Program-made: the position numbers and the translations under genes
From: Rotaria macrura
Lineage: Eukaryota; Rotifera; Eurotatoria; Philodinida; Philodinidae
Direction: 5' to 3'
Assembly: GCA_900239685.1 (NCBI GenBank)
Contig: OENT01000576.1
Location: 32,083-96,082 of the forward strand
Length of the DNA: 64,000 nucleotides
Notes under the pieces: model-generated
What the model was told of the DNA's origin: nothing
Databases searched by the model: none
What the model saw: only the letters and a program-made list of their open reading frames with translations
Shown here: positions 11,501 through 23,907 of the stretch, in pieces
How positions within the stretch are numbered: position 1 is the stretch's first letter
How the letters are laid out: each line of letters starts with the position of its first letter

Positions 11501-14500
11501 TGATTGAAAACCTTCTATACAAGTTTGTGTTTTCCTTTCTCCGTGACTACTCGACTCTGTCATTACTAGCCTGAACAATGAAGATTGAATTAATGATCAT
11601 TTTCACTGCTTTAGTGGCTATTTAAATCAATATCCCTCTGAATCAAATTATAACAATGAAAATCGAAAAGTAGAATAAGAAATTTCTTGATTCTATAGTT
11701 TCATTAATACCACGCATCTTAAGATGGCACTCTAGTTCTTCATTCCAATCTGAAACAGGCTCCAGTAATGAAATGTTTTTCACATGTAAATATACTTTGA
11801 CTTGCAGCAGCCTAGAATATCATCTATTTATAGATTGGCATCGATTAGTATTACATTTGCGTACTTTCATCGAAGTACTTTGATTTCAAAAGTACTGGAA
11901 TGCGTATTTTCTCATAACTTCTAGCGATATTATATGGCTAAGATCAATGAACTTCCGTAAGACAATTATTTTCCTATATTTATGAAAGGAACAAGTGAAA
12001 CACTGTCGAACTGATTGGATGACATTTCATGTAACCAATGCCAAACAGCACGAATGCTTCAAGAAAAGAGCGAATATGATAAACTCTTTCATATACAAAT
12101 GTTTTCTTTTACCACATGAGAACAATCGAATATCGTTGATACAAAAAACAAACTAATCATAACTGGAAAATATGATGGTGCAACACTAATTTGATATTAA
12201 TCCACTAGTTCCTTCTCTTAGTCAATCCTGCGATTCCAAAAAATGTACCTTCGAAATGATTCGGTTGTCTTAAATTCACGTTAACTTGTTCGTTGTGTTT
12301 TCTACTCTCTATTTTCATAATGAACTTTATTTCCTATAAGCACATGTATATCTTATGAACCAAACAGGTAGGACAGAATAAAATAGACCTTTTAGAAAAC
12401 AACTAATAGGGAAGATGTGAGTATGAAGCAACACAATAGTAATGCACCGTAAGTATTCTTTGTGTCTCTTGAAGATAGATTAGAAAATCTAAGATTCAAT
12501 TAATTTATTAAAAACCTATTTAAATCACATTTTCAACCTTGTCTCTTAGTTTGATTAATGTTTAGTTACACTGATCATATGAGAGGTTTCTTTTCCACCT
12601 AGTTCATTCAATAATTTCATTCAGATCAACTACGTATTTTTACTGTAGAAAAACGTCTCCTACAGTAACGAATTTTATGTAAATATCAAGGGATATTTAA
12701 TATTAGTTATATGTTAACAAGAGAGACAAATCTTCAGTACCTTCCTCTAGAAAACATTCTTATTATTCGACATAATTAGTTTTGTGCTAATCAATGCACA
12801 TTTTTTTTCTTCCTTTCTTTCATTTTGGATAGAATCTAAATATTGATGTTGAGTTCAAATCAATGACAGCGACTTATTTTCATATAGTGATCATTATTGA
12901 ATTTAACTTTTATCATGTATTAATAATGCATTGTTATAATCAGACCCACAATTTTCTCCTATGAATAAAGCCACTAAGTCGTACCTATATGTATATATAC
13001 TATCTGTCGTGTCTAAGCTAGGGTGTTCGTCGAAGTTGTTTTTAAGTAAAACAGATAGATACAGTTGAACACAAAAATTATTTACTTCCACATACTGCTG
13101 AATGATGACAGCGAGAGTTACGTATGAGTTTAGCTTGTTTGCATTTTCATCGATTCGTTTTACAACCCTGTTACAATCGCATTTCAAAATTCCTTGTTGA
13201 ACTGATCTTTCCATTCGATACCGTCACATTTACTCTTCACAAAAGGAGATGATATTGATGCGGCCATGATTTAGTTCGGTTGTTGAAGTCGATCGTATAT
13301 AGACAAGACGTGTACGTTCGAGATTGTCGATGAGATTATAAATAGGTACCAGAGCGTTCTTTGTGGTTATTCATGAATCAGCTAGGTCTCACAGTCACAG
13401 AACAGTGAACGCCATCACTAGTAAAAACAACTTAGACGAAAACATTCGTTACAGTTTAACTTCGATGAAAACATTTGCCGAAGTTAGACTTCGACACGAC
13501 GCATATATATTGAAAATGTTTCATTTATTTTTCATACCAATACTATCAGTATTCAATTTGATACACATATGAATAAGTCGATGCTATTAATGATAGAGAA
13601 ACAATTGTTTCATTTTAGTTCTTTCTTACTTAGTCAGCAATGCTTGAAATGTGTCAATAAGAAGTTCCGAATTATATATAATTTAGTTATTATGCATGAA
13701 AAAACTAATGCCGTTGTAATTTAACGGTAATGTTTTATCTATAATACGACGTCTCGAATTGTTGAAGCGTCATTCGGAGCTATTAAAAAAGCAGGACTAG
13801 TGCGAATGATTTATCTGCTTGGCGAGCTTTTGATACAAAAATCTATCCTTGGTGACTTAGCACATACAGGACATTTTTGAAAACTTATAATATCGTGGTG
13901 AGCTGATTTTCTTATGAATCCGGTAGTAAACCTTGAAATCCTTGTTTCATTGTTCATTCATTAAAAAAAACAATATAAATATTATACCTAAAGAGAAACA
14001 AAGATGAAGATTTTCAAGTATTTTAATGTATATTTACGCATAAAATTTCCGTTAATCATAAAATGGCTAATTGTTTCTTCATCACATAGCATCTATTACA
14101 GATTTAAGCTAGAATAAATAACAGTATTATAGCAACGTTTTTCGTATTGGAATGAAAAAAAAGTATCATTCCTTGAGTAGTACGCATAAACAACACGAAT
14201 CTGATAACATCTTTTGTATTATGAATCTTATGTAGCTAAAGAGAAATGAGCTCATCATTTGATAGTTTTTTTCCCATTCAACAAAAGTAAAACCATGTAG
14301 TTCAAAGAGAAAAATATTAATTATCTTTTCTATCGTACATGATAGACTTAGATTAATCTAACAGATGTGTAAAAAGAAAGAAAATTTCCTAGCATAATAT
14401 AGTGACGCCTGAAAACTCGAATTGGATGATACTTCTCATTTTGTGAGAGGAAGAAGCCTTTCTTTTCTCGGCTAGAAAATAATTTAATAAGTTTTTTTTA

Positions 14501-14651
14501 TTCCAATATAACATGAGAATCTATGCACTTGACATCAAAATTTTATTGCCATTTTTAGATAAAACACCGATTGCTACAAATTTCTATCGAAACTCACCAG
14601 ATAAGGCAATCATAAAGTCATCTACACAGATATCTTTACTCAATACTACTA
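8567..14651. other. Gene-poor 6-kb stretch
   Basis: AT-rich DNA without a recognisable gene, RNA or mobile element. The longest open frames (11242-11496, 12903-13214 on the minus strand; 13363-13572 on the plus strand) show no motif, no splice partner and no similarity I can recall. I treat them as chance. The last few hundred bases should hold the promoter of the GPCR gene. Confidence 0.45.
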
Positions 14652-15599
14652 ATGATGGCCTATCCTTTTGAAGAGATCAACATCCAACTCAATCGATGGG
14701 TGAATCTTTTAATTGCAATTTTATGTATTACGGCTAATGTTTTGAATGTTGCTGTATTTATTCGACCTGTCTTCAATCATCATGTTTGTTCGTGGTATTT
14801 TTTTGCTCTCGCGTTTGTCAATTGTCTTTATTCGATCATCATTATTCTGTATCGTATATTGATTGATGGATTTCAAATTCAAGAACTCACTAATTCTTTT
14901 CATCTCTGTCAATTGATTAGTTTCATGAATATATTTTGTACTGGCTTATCACGCTATCTTACTGTATTTGCTGCTGTGGATCGATGGTGCGCTACATCAT
15001 CGAATGCTCGGTGTAAAAGATTCAACAGTTTTCGATATATGCCTGTGGCTATTGCTACGATCAGTGCTTTATTTGCACTATTTGCTATTGGCAGTCTCCT
15101 ACTGATCGATATTAACATCAAGGATGGACTCGGATGTAGTATTCGAAATACAACAGTGTTTCATGAAGTTTATTTAATTGTTCAACTCATTTTATTTGTC
15201 ATTATTGCACCCGTAGTGATGATAATATTTACTGTCATGACCTTGCAGAATAGAAAAGTAATTGGTGATTTGCCCATCACTGTCTCAAGATGTCGACGTA
15301 TGGAATATCATCTAACAAACATGCTTTTTACACTTGTTACTGCTCATATATTACTCAATCTACCACAGTTAATAGAATATTTGATATTACTTCGACCCAG
15401 CATGTTCGGACCGTCTGCACTTGTTCAAACATGTGTTCGCCTGCCAATCTACTTTTCGTATGTATTACCAATCGTCTGGTACTTGAAGTCAGGTAAAGAA
15501 TTTCGACGAGAATTTGGCAAGATGATACCCATATTAGCGCCACTTTCCAAAATTATTGAAAGAAATGCAACAATAGATAGCAATCAAGTAGATAATTGA
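14652..15599 (+). CDS. Rhodopsin-like G-protein-coupled receptor, single exon
   Basis: A 315-residue seven-helix protein with class-A GPCR layout. Helix 1 (about 17-37) contains TANVLN, with the conserved helix-1 Asn. Cys86 before helix 3 and Cys162 in the second extracellular loop can form the usual disulphide. Helix 3 ends in DRW (110-112) in place of DRY. Helix 7 lacks a standard NPxxY, having a Pro near IVWYL, and is followed by a basic helix-8 segment (GKEFRREFGK). The N-terminus is short, with no signal peptide, as in peptide-type receptors. Ligand unknown. Intronless divergent receptors are often seen as expanded families in rotifers. AATAAA lies at 15711-15716. The start could be either of two adjacent ATGs. 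Confidence 0.82.
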   Translation: MMAYPFEEINIQLNRWVNLLIAILCITANVLNVAVFIRPVFNHHVCSWYFFALAFVNCLYSIIIILYRILIDGFQIQELTNSFHLCQLISFMNIFCTGLSRYLTVFAAVDRWCATSSNARCKRFNSFRYMPVAIATISALFALFAIGSLLLIDINIKDGLGCSIRNTTVFHEVYLIVQLILFVIIAPVVMIIFTVMTLQNRKVIGDLPITVSRCRRMEYHLTNMLFTLVTAHILLNLPQLIEYLILLRPSMFGPSALVQTCVRLPIYFSYVLPIVWYLKSGKEFRREFGKMIPILAPLSKIIERNATIDSNQVDN

Positions 15600-17962
15600 C
15601 AACTATAAATATGTCTATTATTTCGTCGACTGTCATTGTTAGTTATTTACAATATGTTAAACGTCATCTTAAAATATAAATGAATTTTTTTTTCGCTTTA
15701 TATTATATAAAATAAATATTACATCTATAATAAAAGCCAACTTATAATTGTCTTTCTATAGAGAAAGAATCGTAGTTCTATTCAATACGAAAGTAGTGAT
15801 CATAGCACATCATTCAATCATGCATTGTTTAGTATATATTTCATTGGTTGCATAAAAATCTAATAAGTCAAGTTGACATAATTATTGTTGTTGTTGCTGC
15901 GGATGCACTTTAGAGGTGTAATAGTTAGTTGTTCATAGACATAAGAAGATTGAGTATTTAAATTTTAAAATTAAGTAGTTTGAATAATAGCTAAAAGAGT
16001 AAGCCGATTTTTTATAGTCTTCTTATTATTGTGTCCTATATTGGAGAGCTCTTTTACAGTTGTCTTCAATAGTTTTTCGAATCTGATTAACAAACGTGAA
16101 ACTTGATATTATGTAATGTCTGTGACAACTATTTGAGAACAAGAACAAACATTTCAGTAAAGCATTTTATTCGTCTGTTAAGTTGAATAGGCTCTCGTGA
16201 ATGTATGAAGATCAAAGAAGTATTGATATGTCATCAATTTTCAAATGTATAGATGGCTAATCAAATGATGAGTTTCAGATTCGACGAATAGAATTATTCT
16301 ATACTGCTTTTTTTCTCAAAGGGATACACAGTACTATAAAACAAATCATCTCCTCGCATGTTTCTTTTTATCAAAAAACATTGTCGTCAAAATTCTGAGA
16401 CATATCAGCTTTCGGCATATGTACATCTAATTCTAACCAAACATGTTTTAGCCTATGGATGTGGTGTTTATTTTTTGAATATTATTTATATATTTTGAAT
16501 CTTTTCCCACCTCAGTAATTAATTCTTTCTACTTTATTACTTTAAAAAGCAAAATTTATTTATGTCTTTTAATGATGCCATTAGATTAATGTAAATACAC
16601 ACAAATCTACGTCATAATCCTTGAATATAGAATGCATGACAGTGTAGATCTACTCATATAAAGTTTCTTTCAGCACAGAATATTTTACTAATTCCATCTC
16701 AGTAAAGATAATGAGGAGAAGATAGATAATCACTCTTTCTATTTTTAGAATTGAGAAGCACAGTGAGTTTTATGAGAATATTTGAATAGCAACTCCAATA
16801 TTTATTTGAATAACTTCGAAATTTTCAATGGAAAATTTATGTTGATAATTATTATGTAGAAAAACATCTTCAATGACAAAAAACGAATGATTAAGTATAT
16901 TATCAAATTTGGTAAACCCCAATGCTCAGTACAAGTTGTACTAAATATACCATTCAATGATGAACGATAAGAACTATATTTTCATGAAAATCAACAGTAC
17001 ATTATATTGATTAATTATACTGTAACTAAAATAGCTAAGAAAAATTCCCCCCTAGATATTTAATTACTACTCATGTCAAAGTCAAATACTAGAAATCATA
17101 CAAAACCATATGATAATTGTTCGAATAGGCATTATTTTTACGCGAAAAGATTTTGAATATGTGCTATTTATGCATATGTTAGATTTTAAACATATTTAAA
17201 AATACATTCAACTAGAAAATACGAATTACTAGAACAGTAGAGAATCATTTCAATGCATATATTGTGCGGTTGGAAAAACTTTGATTTTCATAATGTAAGT
17301 TTGAACGGAGAGTAGAATCTTCCTGAAAAGTAGTGAACTATCATCACAATTGTTTCTAATCAATATTTTCTACTTCAATAATTTGAATCACAATACTTAA
17401 TAGGCGATTTTGCATTATTTTGAATAGTCTATCATGAGGAATGAATGCAAAAGAAATAAGAGACCACTGATTCAGACACATGTTAAATATTCGTAATTAA
17501 TAGAAAAAGAGCATCTCATTAGAAAAATAATATCATAGTCAATGTTTTTAATCAAAATATAGCATGTTCAGTAGTCTGTTACATCGTGGATATCATGAAT
17601 AGCAATATTTGTTCAATAATAATAAACTTCACTTAGTAGAAGAAAGACGCTGAGGCAGCGTTCCAATAAATAAAAAAACTATGAACTAATGAGATGGCAA
17701 GGAGATGAACTGAAAAAGCTCTTGCAGATGAACTTGCTCATATAGAAGAGTAGAATAATATCCTCTTTCTTCAATGTATACTAAGAATAACTTCTTTTTG
17801 TTTTACAGACAATAGTTTGCACCTTGTTATAGATGATCTATGTATTGTACGTTTCATCAGCTGCAAGAAAACTTTAATAGTTGAGTTTATAAAACTAAAC
17901 GTAACGCTTAAGCAAAATAAAAAAAACAGTGAATTCTTTTCAGAATGGACAACCAAACGTGC
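15600..17962. other. Intergenic, nothing recognised
   Basis: AT-rich. It contains the GPCR polyadenylation signal near its start and a short GTT-rich run near 15887. No coding, RNA or repeat feature that I can support. Confidence 0.45.
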
Positions 17963-19297
17963 TCTACTATACTAGATTACTTTATTTTACTTCACGTATA
18001 TCACAAGAGCTAGAATGTTATAATCATCATTATTTTGCTGCTCAACCTTTCTCGTATACTAATAGAAATAGTTGAGATTAATTCAAATATCGGTTTAGTC
18101 TACTATGTGCTATTTCTATAATGTTTTCGAGTTTACTATGAAAAAGATGACTCAATATGATCAGTTCGATATTACACGACAATGATTATGTAAAAGTGCT
18201 GTTTTAATGTGAGTAATTGGTTTGAAAGAACGCTACTGTCTTCATTGGCACGACAATTCTTACTGACAAATTGTCAAAACATCGTCTTTTGCTCATACTA
18301 AATTCCATTGATCTTACTTCCAAATATAAAAATAGCATACCTATTGAGAACAGATTACTCATTCTCTTTGAAATAGGAAACATTTCTTATAGTAACATTT
18401 TGTTAGTCTTCTCCAATTACAAATGCATGGCAGATATTAACTCTTGGACATCTAATTGATTGTTTGTAACAAGTATCCGTTACTTGACATCGTAGATTTC
18501 TACGTAGTCATTAGTCTAACTACAAGATTTCTTCCCAATTTCCTCTCTAACAGACGATACAATTTAGAACAACCTGTTACATACCGTGTTGTAGTATATT
18601 TTTGACGGGTGACATGTAATTAAATTACGTATGCTATTGAAACTAAGATTATTTTAAAGTACTTCTATTTTTAACATAGCGAACATGTATCCACTATGTG
18701 ATGACGTCGATTTTGTTTTCATCTTTGAGACTTTAATAGGAGAAAAAGACAGTAACTGGAAATTTTAAATTTTAAAATAACCATTACTTGTTACAAACAG
18801 TCAATTAGATGTGCAAGAGTTAATATCTGCCATGCATTTGTAATTGGAGAAGACTAACAAAATGTTACTATAAGAAATGTTTCCTATTTCAAAGAGAATG
18901 AGTAATCTGTTCTCAATAGGTATGCTATTTTTATATTTAGAAGTAAGATCAATGGAATTTAGTATGAGCAAACGACGATGTTTTGACAATTTGTCAGTAA
19001 GAATTGTCGTGCCAATGAAGACAGTAGCGTTCTTTCAAACCAATTACTCACATTAAAACAGCACTTTTACATAATCATTGTCGTGTATTATCGAACTGAT
19101 CATATTGAGTCATCTTTTTCATAGTAAACTCGAAAACATTATAGAAATAGCACATAGTAGACTAAACCGATATTTGAATTAATCTCAACTATTTCTATTA
19201 GTATACGAGAAAGGTTGAGCAGCAAAAAAATGATGATTATAACATTCTAGCTCTTGTGATATACGTGAAGTTAAATAAAGTAATCTAGTATGATAGA
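17963..19297. repeat. Large inverted repeat, 513-bp arms about 98% identical
   Basis: Left arm 17963-18475 and right arm 18785-19297 are reverse complements with only about eight differences seen by eye, separated by 309 bp of unique AT-rich sequence. Each arm contains the same 62-codon open frame (18271-18459 on plus, 18801-18989 on minus) differing at two residues; I recognise nothing in it. The structure could be a foldback transposon or a small genomic palindrome formed by inverted duplication. No terminal motif or target-site duplication stands out. Confidence 0.9.
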
Positions 19298-19992
19298 ATA
19301 ATTTTGACTGCCAGTGAACATAATAATTAGTTGAATTATTCACTTACGCAACAAAAAAACAAGATTAATCAACAACGACACGTTTATGAGACTAAGCAAT
19401 TATATATATAGAGATATTATCCTTTGAACAAATGTGACATTTAACTATTTATAACTATTTAATTAGTAATAATCATCATCTTTTAATTCCGAGAAACTGT
19501 TCTTGATATCTTGTATCAGATTTGAAAATAGTTTTCAATTTTTGCGGCTCCTTTTGGAAAATAATTTCAAGAGTTCAACATTGATTTGAGTATTTTTGTA
19601 CTCATTCCAAGTTACATTTATAAATGATGGGATGTAATACTGTTGTTCTTTTATACACGAAAAAAACATTTGAACAGAACAACGGACTAAGTTAAAGATG
19701 CATAAGTTTAAAAATAGAATGATCATGCTGAGTGACTTCTTTAGATTCATCGCTGTACGAAAAGATTAAATTGATCAATTAAAATGAATGAAAACTCTGT
19801 TAGAATAATTCATCGTGTAACATTTTCTAATGTTTTTTTCCTTAATAAATTTAATTCAATTTGAGAGTTTAAATCAAAGAATGATTATTATGCATATTGA
19901 AATTTTTAATTGCAATAAACTGAAGTTTTTTTGATTATAAACTTGAGCAACTATGAATAATAATCTTACGATTCAATATTCATATGTTCAAG
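19298..19992. other. Intergenic between two inverted repeats
   Basis: AT-rich. A 71-codon open frame on the minus strand (19535-19750) starts with a hydrophobic stretch but has no recognisable motif. Nothing else supported. Confidence 0.45.
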
Positions 19993-20303
19993 AGAGCGCT
20001 CATGACTAAATCGAGTATCTCTCCACTATACGAGACAATCAATAAACTTTTTTTTCGATTTTTTTACTGCTCATGCAAAACTTCAATGTGTAAAATTACT
20101 AACCATAAAATTTCAGATTCTAATACCCTTCCAATCAAAAGTGAACCAATATCAACTTTTGGCAAACTTTTCATAGGAAGGGTATTAGAATCTGAAATTT
20201 TAGGGTTAGTAGTTTTACACATTGAAGTTTGAATGAGCATAAAAAATCGAAAAAGAAAGTTTATCGAGGGCCATCGTATACTCGAGGGTCTCATGAGCGC
20301 TCT
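19993..20303. mobile_element. Imperfect foldback element, about 130-bp arms
   Basis: The outer ends are AGAGCGCTCATGA (19993-20005) and its reverse complement (20291-20303). The arms run to 20132 and from 20176; the inner 19 bp (CAGATTCTAATACCCTTCC) match exactly, while the middle shows substitutions and small gaps. The loop is 43 bp. A MITE-like hairpin older than the one at 8314-8566 and unrelated in sequence. No coding capacity. Confidence 0.8.
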
Positions 20304-21715
20304 ATTAACGAAGCGTTTCTATAAATATAACATGCTGCATACATGATGTCATGTGTTATACAGCATGTACTTCGAATGACGTAGATTAATATTCTTTAAT
20401 GAACAATGAATTAAGCCCATTAGTCATAACTTAAAAACATTGCCGTATCTATTTTTAAATCATGTGTATATATACGCATATTGATGTGATTATCGATGAA
20501 ATTTAGTTGTTCAAACATGCTATAATATACAACGCAGGTCTATATTGACAAATTGAGATGCGTAATACTTCTCTGAATCTTGATAGTTCAGTTGCTTCTA
20601 CCATAGATATTTTTTTGATGTAATTCTGTGTTGTGATTCTATTCGATTTTGATTTTATTTATAATAGAGAAGTATAATTAAAGCTAAGTGTCATTCAAAT
20701 TTACTCAAAAATGAAGGTTAAATGCACTTCTAAAACTTCTTGTCAACTATCGAATACTAACACTCGATAAATATCTTGTCATATAACACGATTTCTCTGT
20801 TGTTGACAAATAGTGAGTAAGCCGACTTGTCCACATAATTTACAAAGGCAAGGTTTTTGACAGCAAAATATTAATATGATCGTGAATTCCATGCTCTACC
20901 AGAACTGGCAAGTAGTAGAGATTTGAAAATTGATTTATCTGAATTCTAGAAATAAAAGAATTTCATAAAGTATTAATTACTCTTAGTCTACGATGCACTT
21001 CAAATCAATAAACCATACTTTTGTATTCGAATCTATACTGTTCACAAGTTGATTCGTCTTCGTTGATACTCACAAACATTTAAACTTTGTCACGATGTCT
21101 ATATTCTACGTTGTTAAATCATGGTTGTCATGGTTTCATATTACGCACAATAAACAACAAATGAGTACATGTTACTATTAGCACTGCTATTCTCTATGTA
21201 TTTCAGCTTGCATGATCCTTCGTATTTTTTTTCAAATTTAACATTAACTTTCAACGAGTTCTTTTACAATTGATAAAAACTTAGCTATTTCTCTTTCAGC
21301 TTCATAATCATACATGTATGTGCTGAAAAACTCATCCATATGGTGACAAGTCGAATGATTGATAGCCATGATTAGAAAAGCGCATTAGGATCTTATTTTT
21401 CGAACATCATTTCTGTATTTAATAGGAACAATAATAATTCACATTGACACAAGAATATGATAAACATTGTATAATTGCAAGAATTAGATCAAGTATATCT
21501 TTGCATTACATATTGTTTTATCGTAGTAGTTTTCTGCTTCTCTACAAGTTAATCTTTGAAAGATAAGTTCACAAAATTTGATCTATAGTTATATTTTTAT
21601 TTTGTAATGAAATCTTAAATTCTATGGAAAGAAAGCAAGTTAGGGTACACAAAGAATTAGTATTATACAAGATATAGATTGCGGAATAGTCTTATATTTT
21701 AGATAGTCTATTTCT
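20304..21715. other. Intergenic, 3' flank of carboxylesterase
   Basis: AT-rich. Close to the foldback there is a small hairpin with ACATGCTG/CAGCATGT arms near 20328-20369. No gene recognised. It should include the 3' UTR of the minus-strand esterase, which ends at 21716. Confidence 0.45.
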
Positions 21716-23907
21716 CTATGAATAATGATATTTGTAGCCAATCTGATCAAAGAAGTCACAGTCATCTTTTAAATAATTATCTTTCACTTGTAGTGGATTC
21801 TGAAAATACATGTACTGCTCGTTATTCAATGATGTTGTCGGCCATGGTAAGGATGGTTTTACTGGTTGATTAGGATCATGTGTTTTACCGAAATTCGTCC
21901 AATACGTTACTAGATTAGTTGCTAATTGTCGTCCTGCATCAGTAAAATTGACCCAAGCTGATTCGAATACGTAAGGAAGTTCACTTCCATGACAAACATG
22001 TCCATTGCAGAATGTTAAATTATCCCAGCCGTCAAAATCAAGTGGATATCCAAATACATATGAATAATTGGCTGCTTTACGAGCAAATATACGATTTGAA
22101 CAAGCAAATACCCAACGAGTACCTACACTGGCAAGAAGAAGACGTTGATCTCCAGATCCTTGAGGTGGAAAACGCTCCAGAACTTTCAAAACATGTCTAT
22201 TGAATGTAGCTGCAATAATTTCTGCATACTGCGTAGGATAGACCGGTTTGTGCCAGCCTTCATAGATGTACAGCACAGCTTCCTCGGTAAGCGTACCAAT
22301 AATGAGTGGTTTTAATGGAAATGATATATTTTGGATAATGTCAATAACTTGACCATGTACAACTGAATTATCAACCACAGGTACCCATGGTTCGAAAAAT
22401 AGCAAAATCTTCAATGATGTTAACAGTGTATTGACAATTTTTTGAGCAACAACTATTTGTTGATAGGACGCTGCCCGAAAACAAGCAATATCTGTGTAAC
22501 TACAATTGAGTTGTTCACCAAGAAGTACTCCAGGTGTTACATATTCTGCGTAGGTTCTATACAAACCAAACTTTATAGCGAATAATGTCTACTTAGTTGA
22601 CTAAATCGTTCTTACCTAAATGGTATTGACATAGGAGCACTTTGAATTATGGCAGCTTGAAAAAATGATTGCATTTCAGGCGTAATATAATGCAACGCGG
22701 CTGATTGAGCTCCAGCACTTTCTCCGTACATGGTTATCTGTTTAAATCGTAGTAAAATTATATTAAAATGAACAGCTACGACACTGATGTAGATCTGTCT
22801 TATTAGATAATATTTCTTCCTATCAATAATGTCGATGTTCGAACAATTCAAACTCAATCATTTTACTATATTAAGATGTCGATATGAGTTGCTTTTAGTT
22901 CGAGAAATAGATGAGAGTCATGATTTTCATGGCCAAAATATTTTTTATTAATATTCTCTATCCAATCGAAATCATTTGTATGAGAAATGAGCGTATGATA
23001 TATCACAAGTAATGTTGTTTTTCTAAATTAATGAATAGTCATATCGTTATTTTAGATGGCTCAGTCACTAAAGATTCTTTATCAGCAAAGATTTTGTGTA
23101 TTGACAGATATTCGAGAACTTCAAACCTGATTTGGATCTCCACCGAATGCTTTGATATTTGCTTTGACCCACGCAATTGCTATGCGTTGATCGAGAATAC
23201 CATAATTGCCATTAATATCACTGGGTCCTGGTCCAGTTGCATAAAAGCCAAGTACACCTTGTTCAAATGTATACTTAGTTTAAATCTAGTTTTAAGATGC
23301 AATGTTCTTCTTACCAAGTCGATATTGAATAAGTACACATATAACATTCGTCTGATTAACGAAATGTTGAGGTTCGTAGACTGGTATGGATGCATCCAAA
23401 TATTGAAAATTTCCACCTGCTATATAGAGCATCACGGGCCACAGAGATGAATCATTTGATAAAGGGGTGAATACATTCAAGTACAGACAATCTTCGGACA
23501 TCTTTACATATATAGGTAGAGAAAATGGATCGTTTCCAAACTCATTTATTGTAATACTTACAAATTTTGGACACAATATAGACGGTAAACTGCATGGAGG
23601 TTGTGGACAAGCAGGAGCTGCCTGTGTAGCATTAATTATTTGAGGTGCCCATTTCGGTATAGGTACTGGACGTTTCCATCTATAGATATCATAGAACGAC
23701 AAAAAAAATCAAACAACATTGAAATTCTATCAGTCGATACCTCAATGTATCGACAGGCGGTTCAGCATAAGGAATGCCATAGAACACACGAGCCAAATCA
23801 GTCTCGTAGCCTTCTACATCACCATAATTTGTGTGTACAGTGACAGGCTTATTGCCATGAACGATTGCTTGACAACAAATTAAAATGGTACACAAAGTAG
23901 AAAACAT
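21716..23907 (-). CDS. Secreted type-B carboxylesterase (cholinesterase/crystal-protein type)
   Basis: Alpha/beta-hydrolase ester hydrolase; substrate unknown. Minus-strand exons 23741-23907, 23315-23679, 23127-23257, 22616-22737 and 21716-22556 join in phase to 541 residues, the usual family length. The N-terminus is a signal peptide (about residues 1-18). Family motifs in order are VFYGIPYAEPP, EDCLYLNVF, an oxyanion-type AGGNF, GILDQRIAIAWV, FGGDPNQ and YGESAGAQS. The triad is intact: Ser228 in GESAG, Glu354 in GTLTEE and His451 in CHGSELPYVF. The CHGSELPYVF region and the paired Cys around it resemble the crystal-protein group described in Dictyostelium as well as animal esterases. Several NxS/T sites fit secretion. 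Introns are 57-61 bp plus one of 389 bp. No C-terminal membrane anchor is seen. Confidence 0.92.

Noticed and set aside
12903..13214. 103-codon open frame on the minus strand
   Set aside because: No motif, signal or splice partner. One frame of this length is expected in several kb of AT-rich DNA once alternative starts are allowed, and it lies in a gene-poor block.
23031..23450. 139-codon open frame on the plus strand
   Set aside because: It lies antisense to esterase exons 2 and 3 and their introns, whose coding strand is certain.
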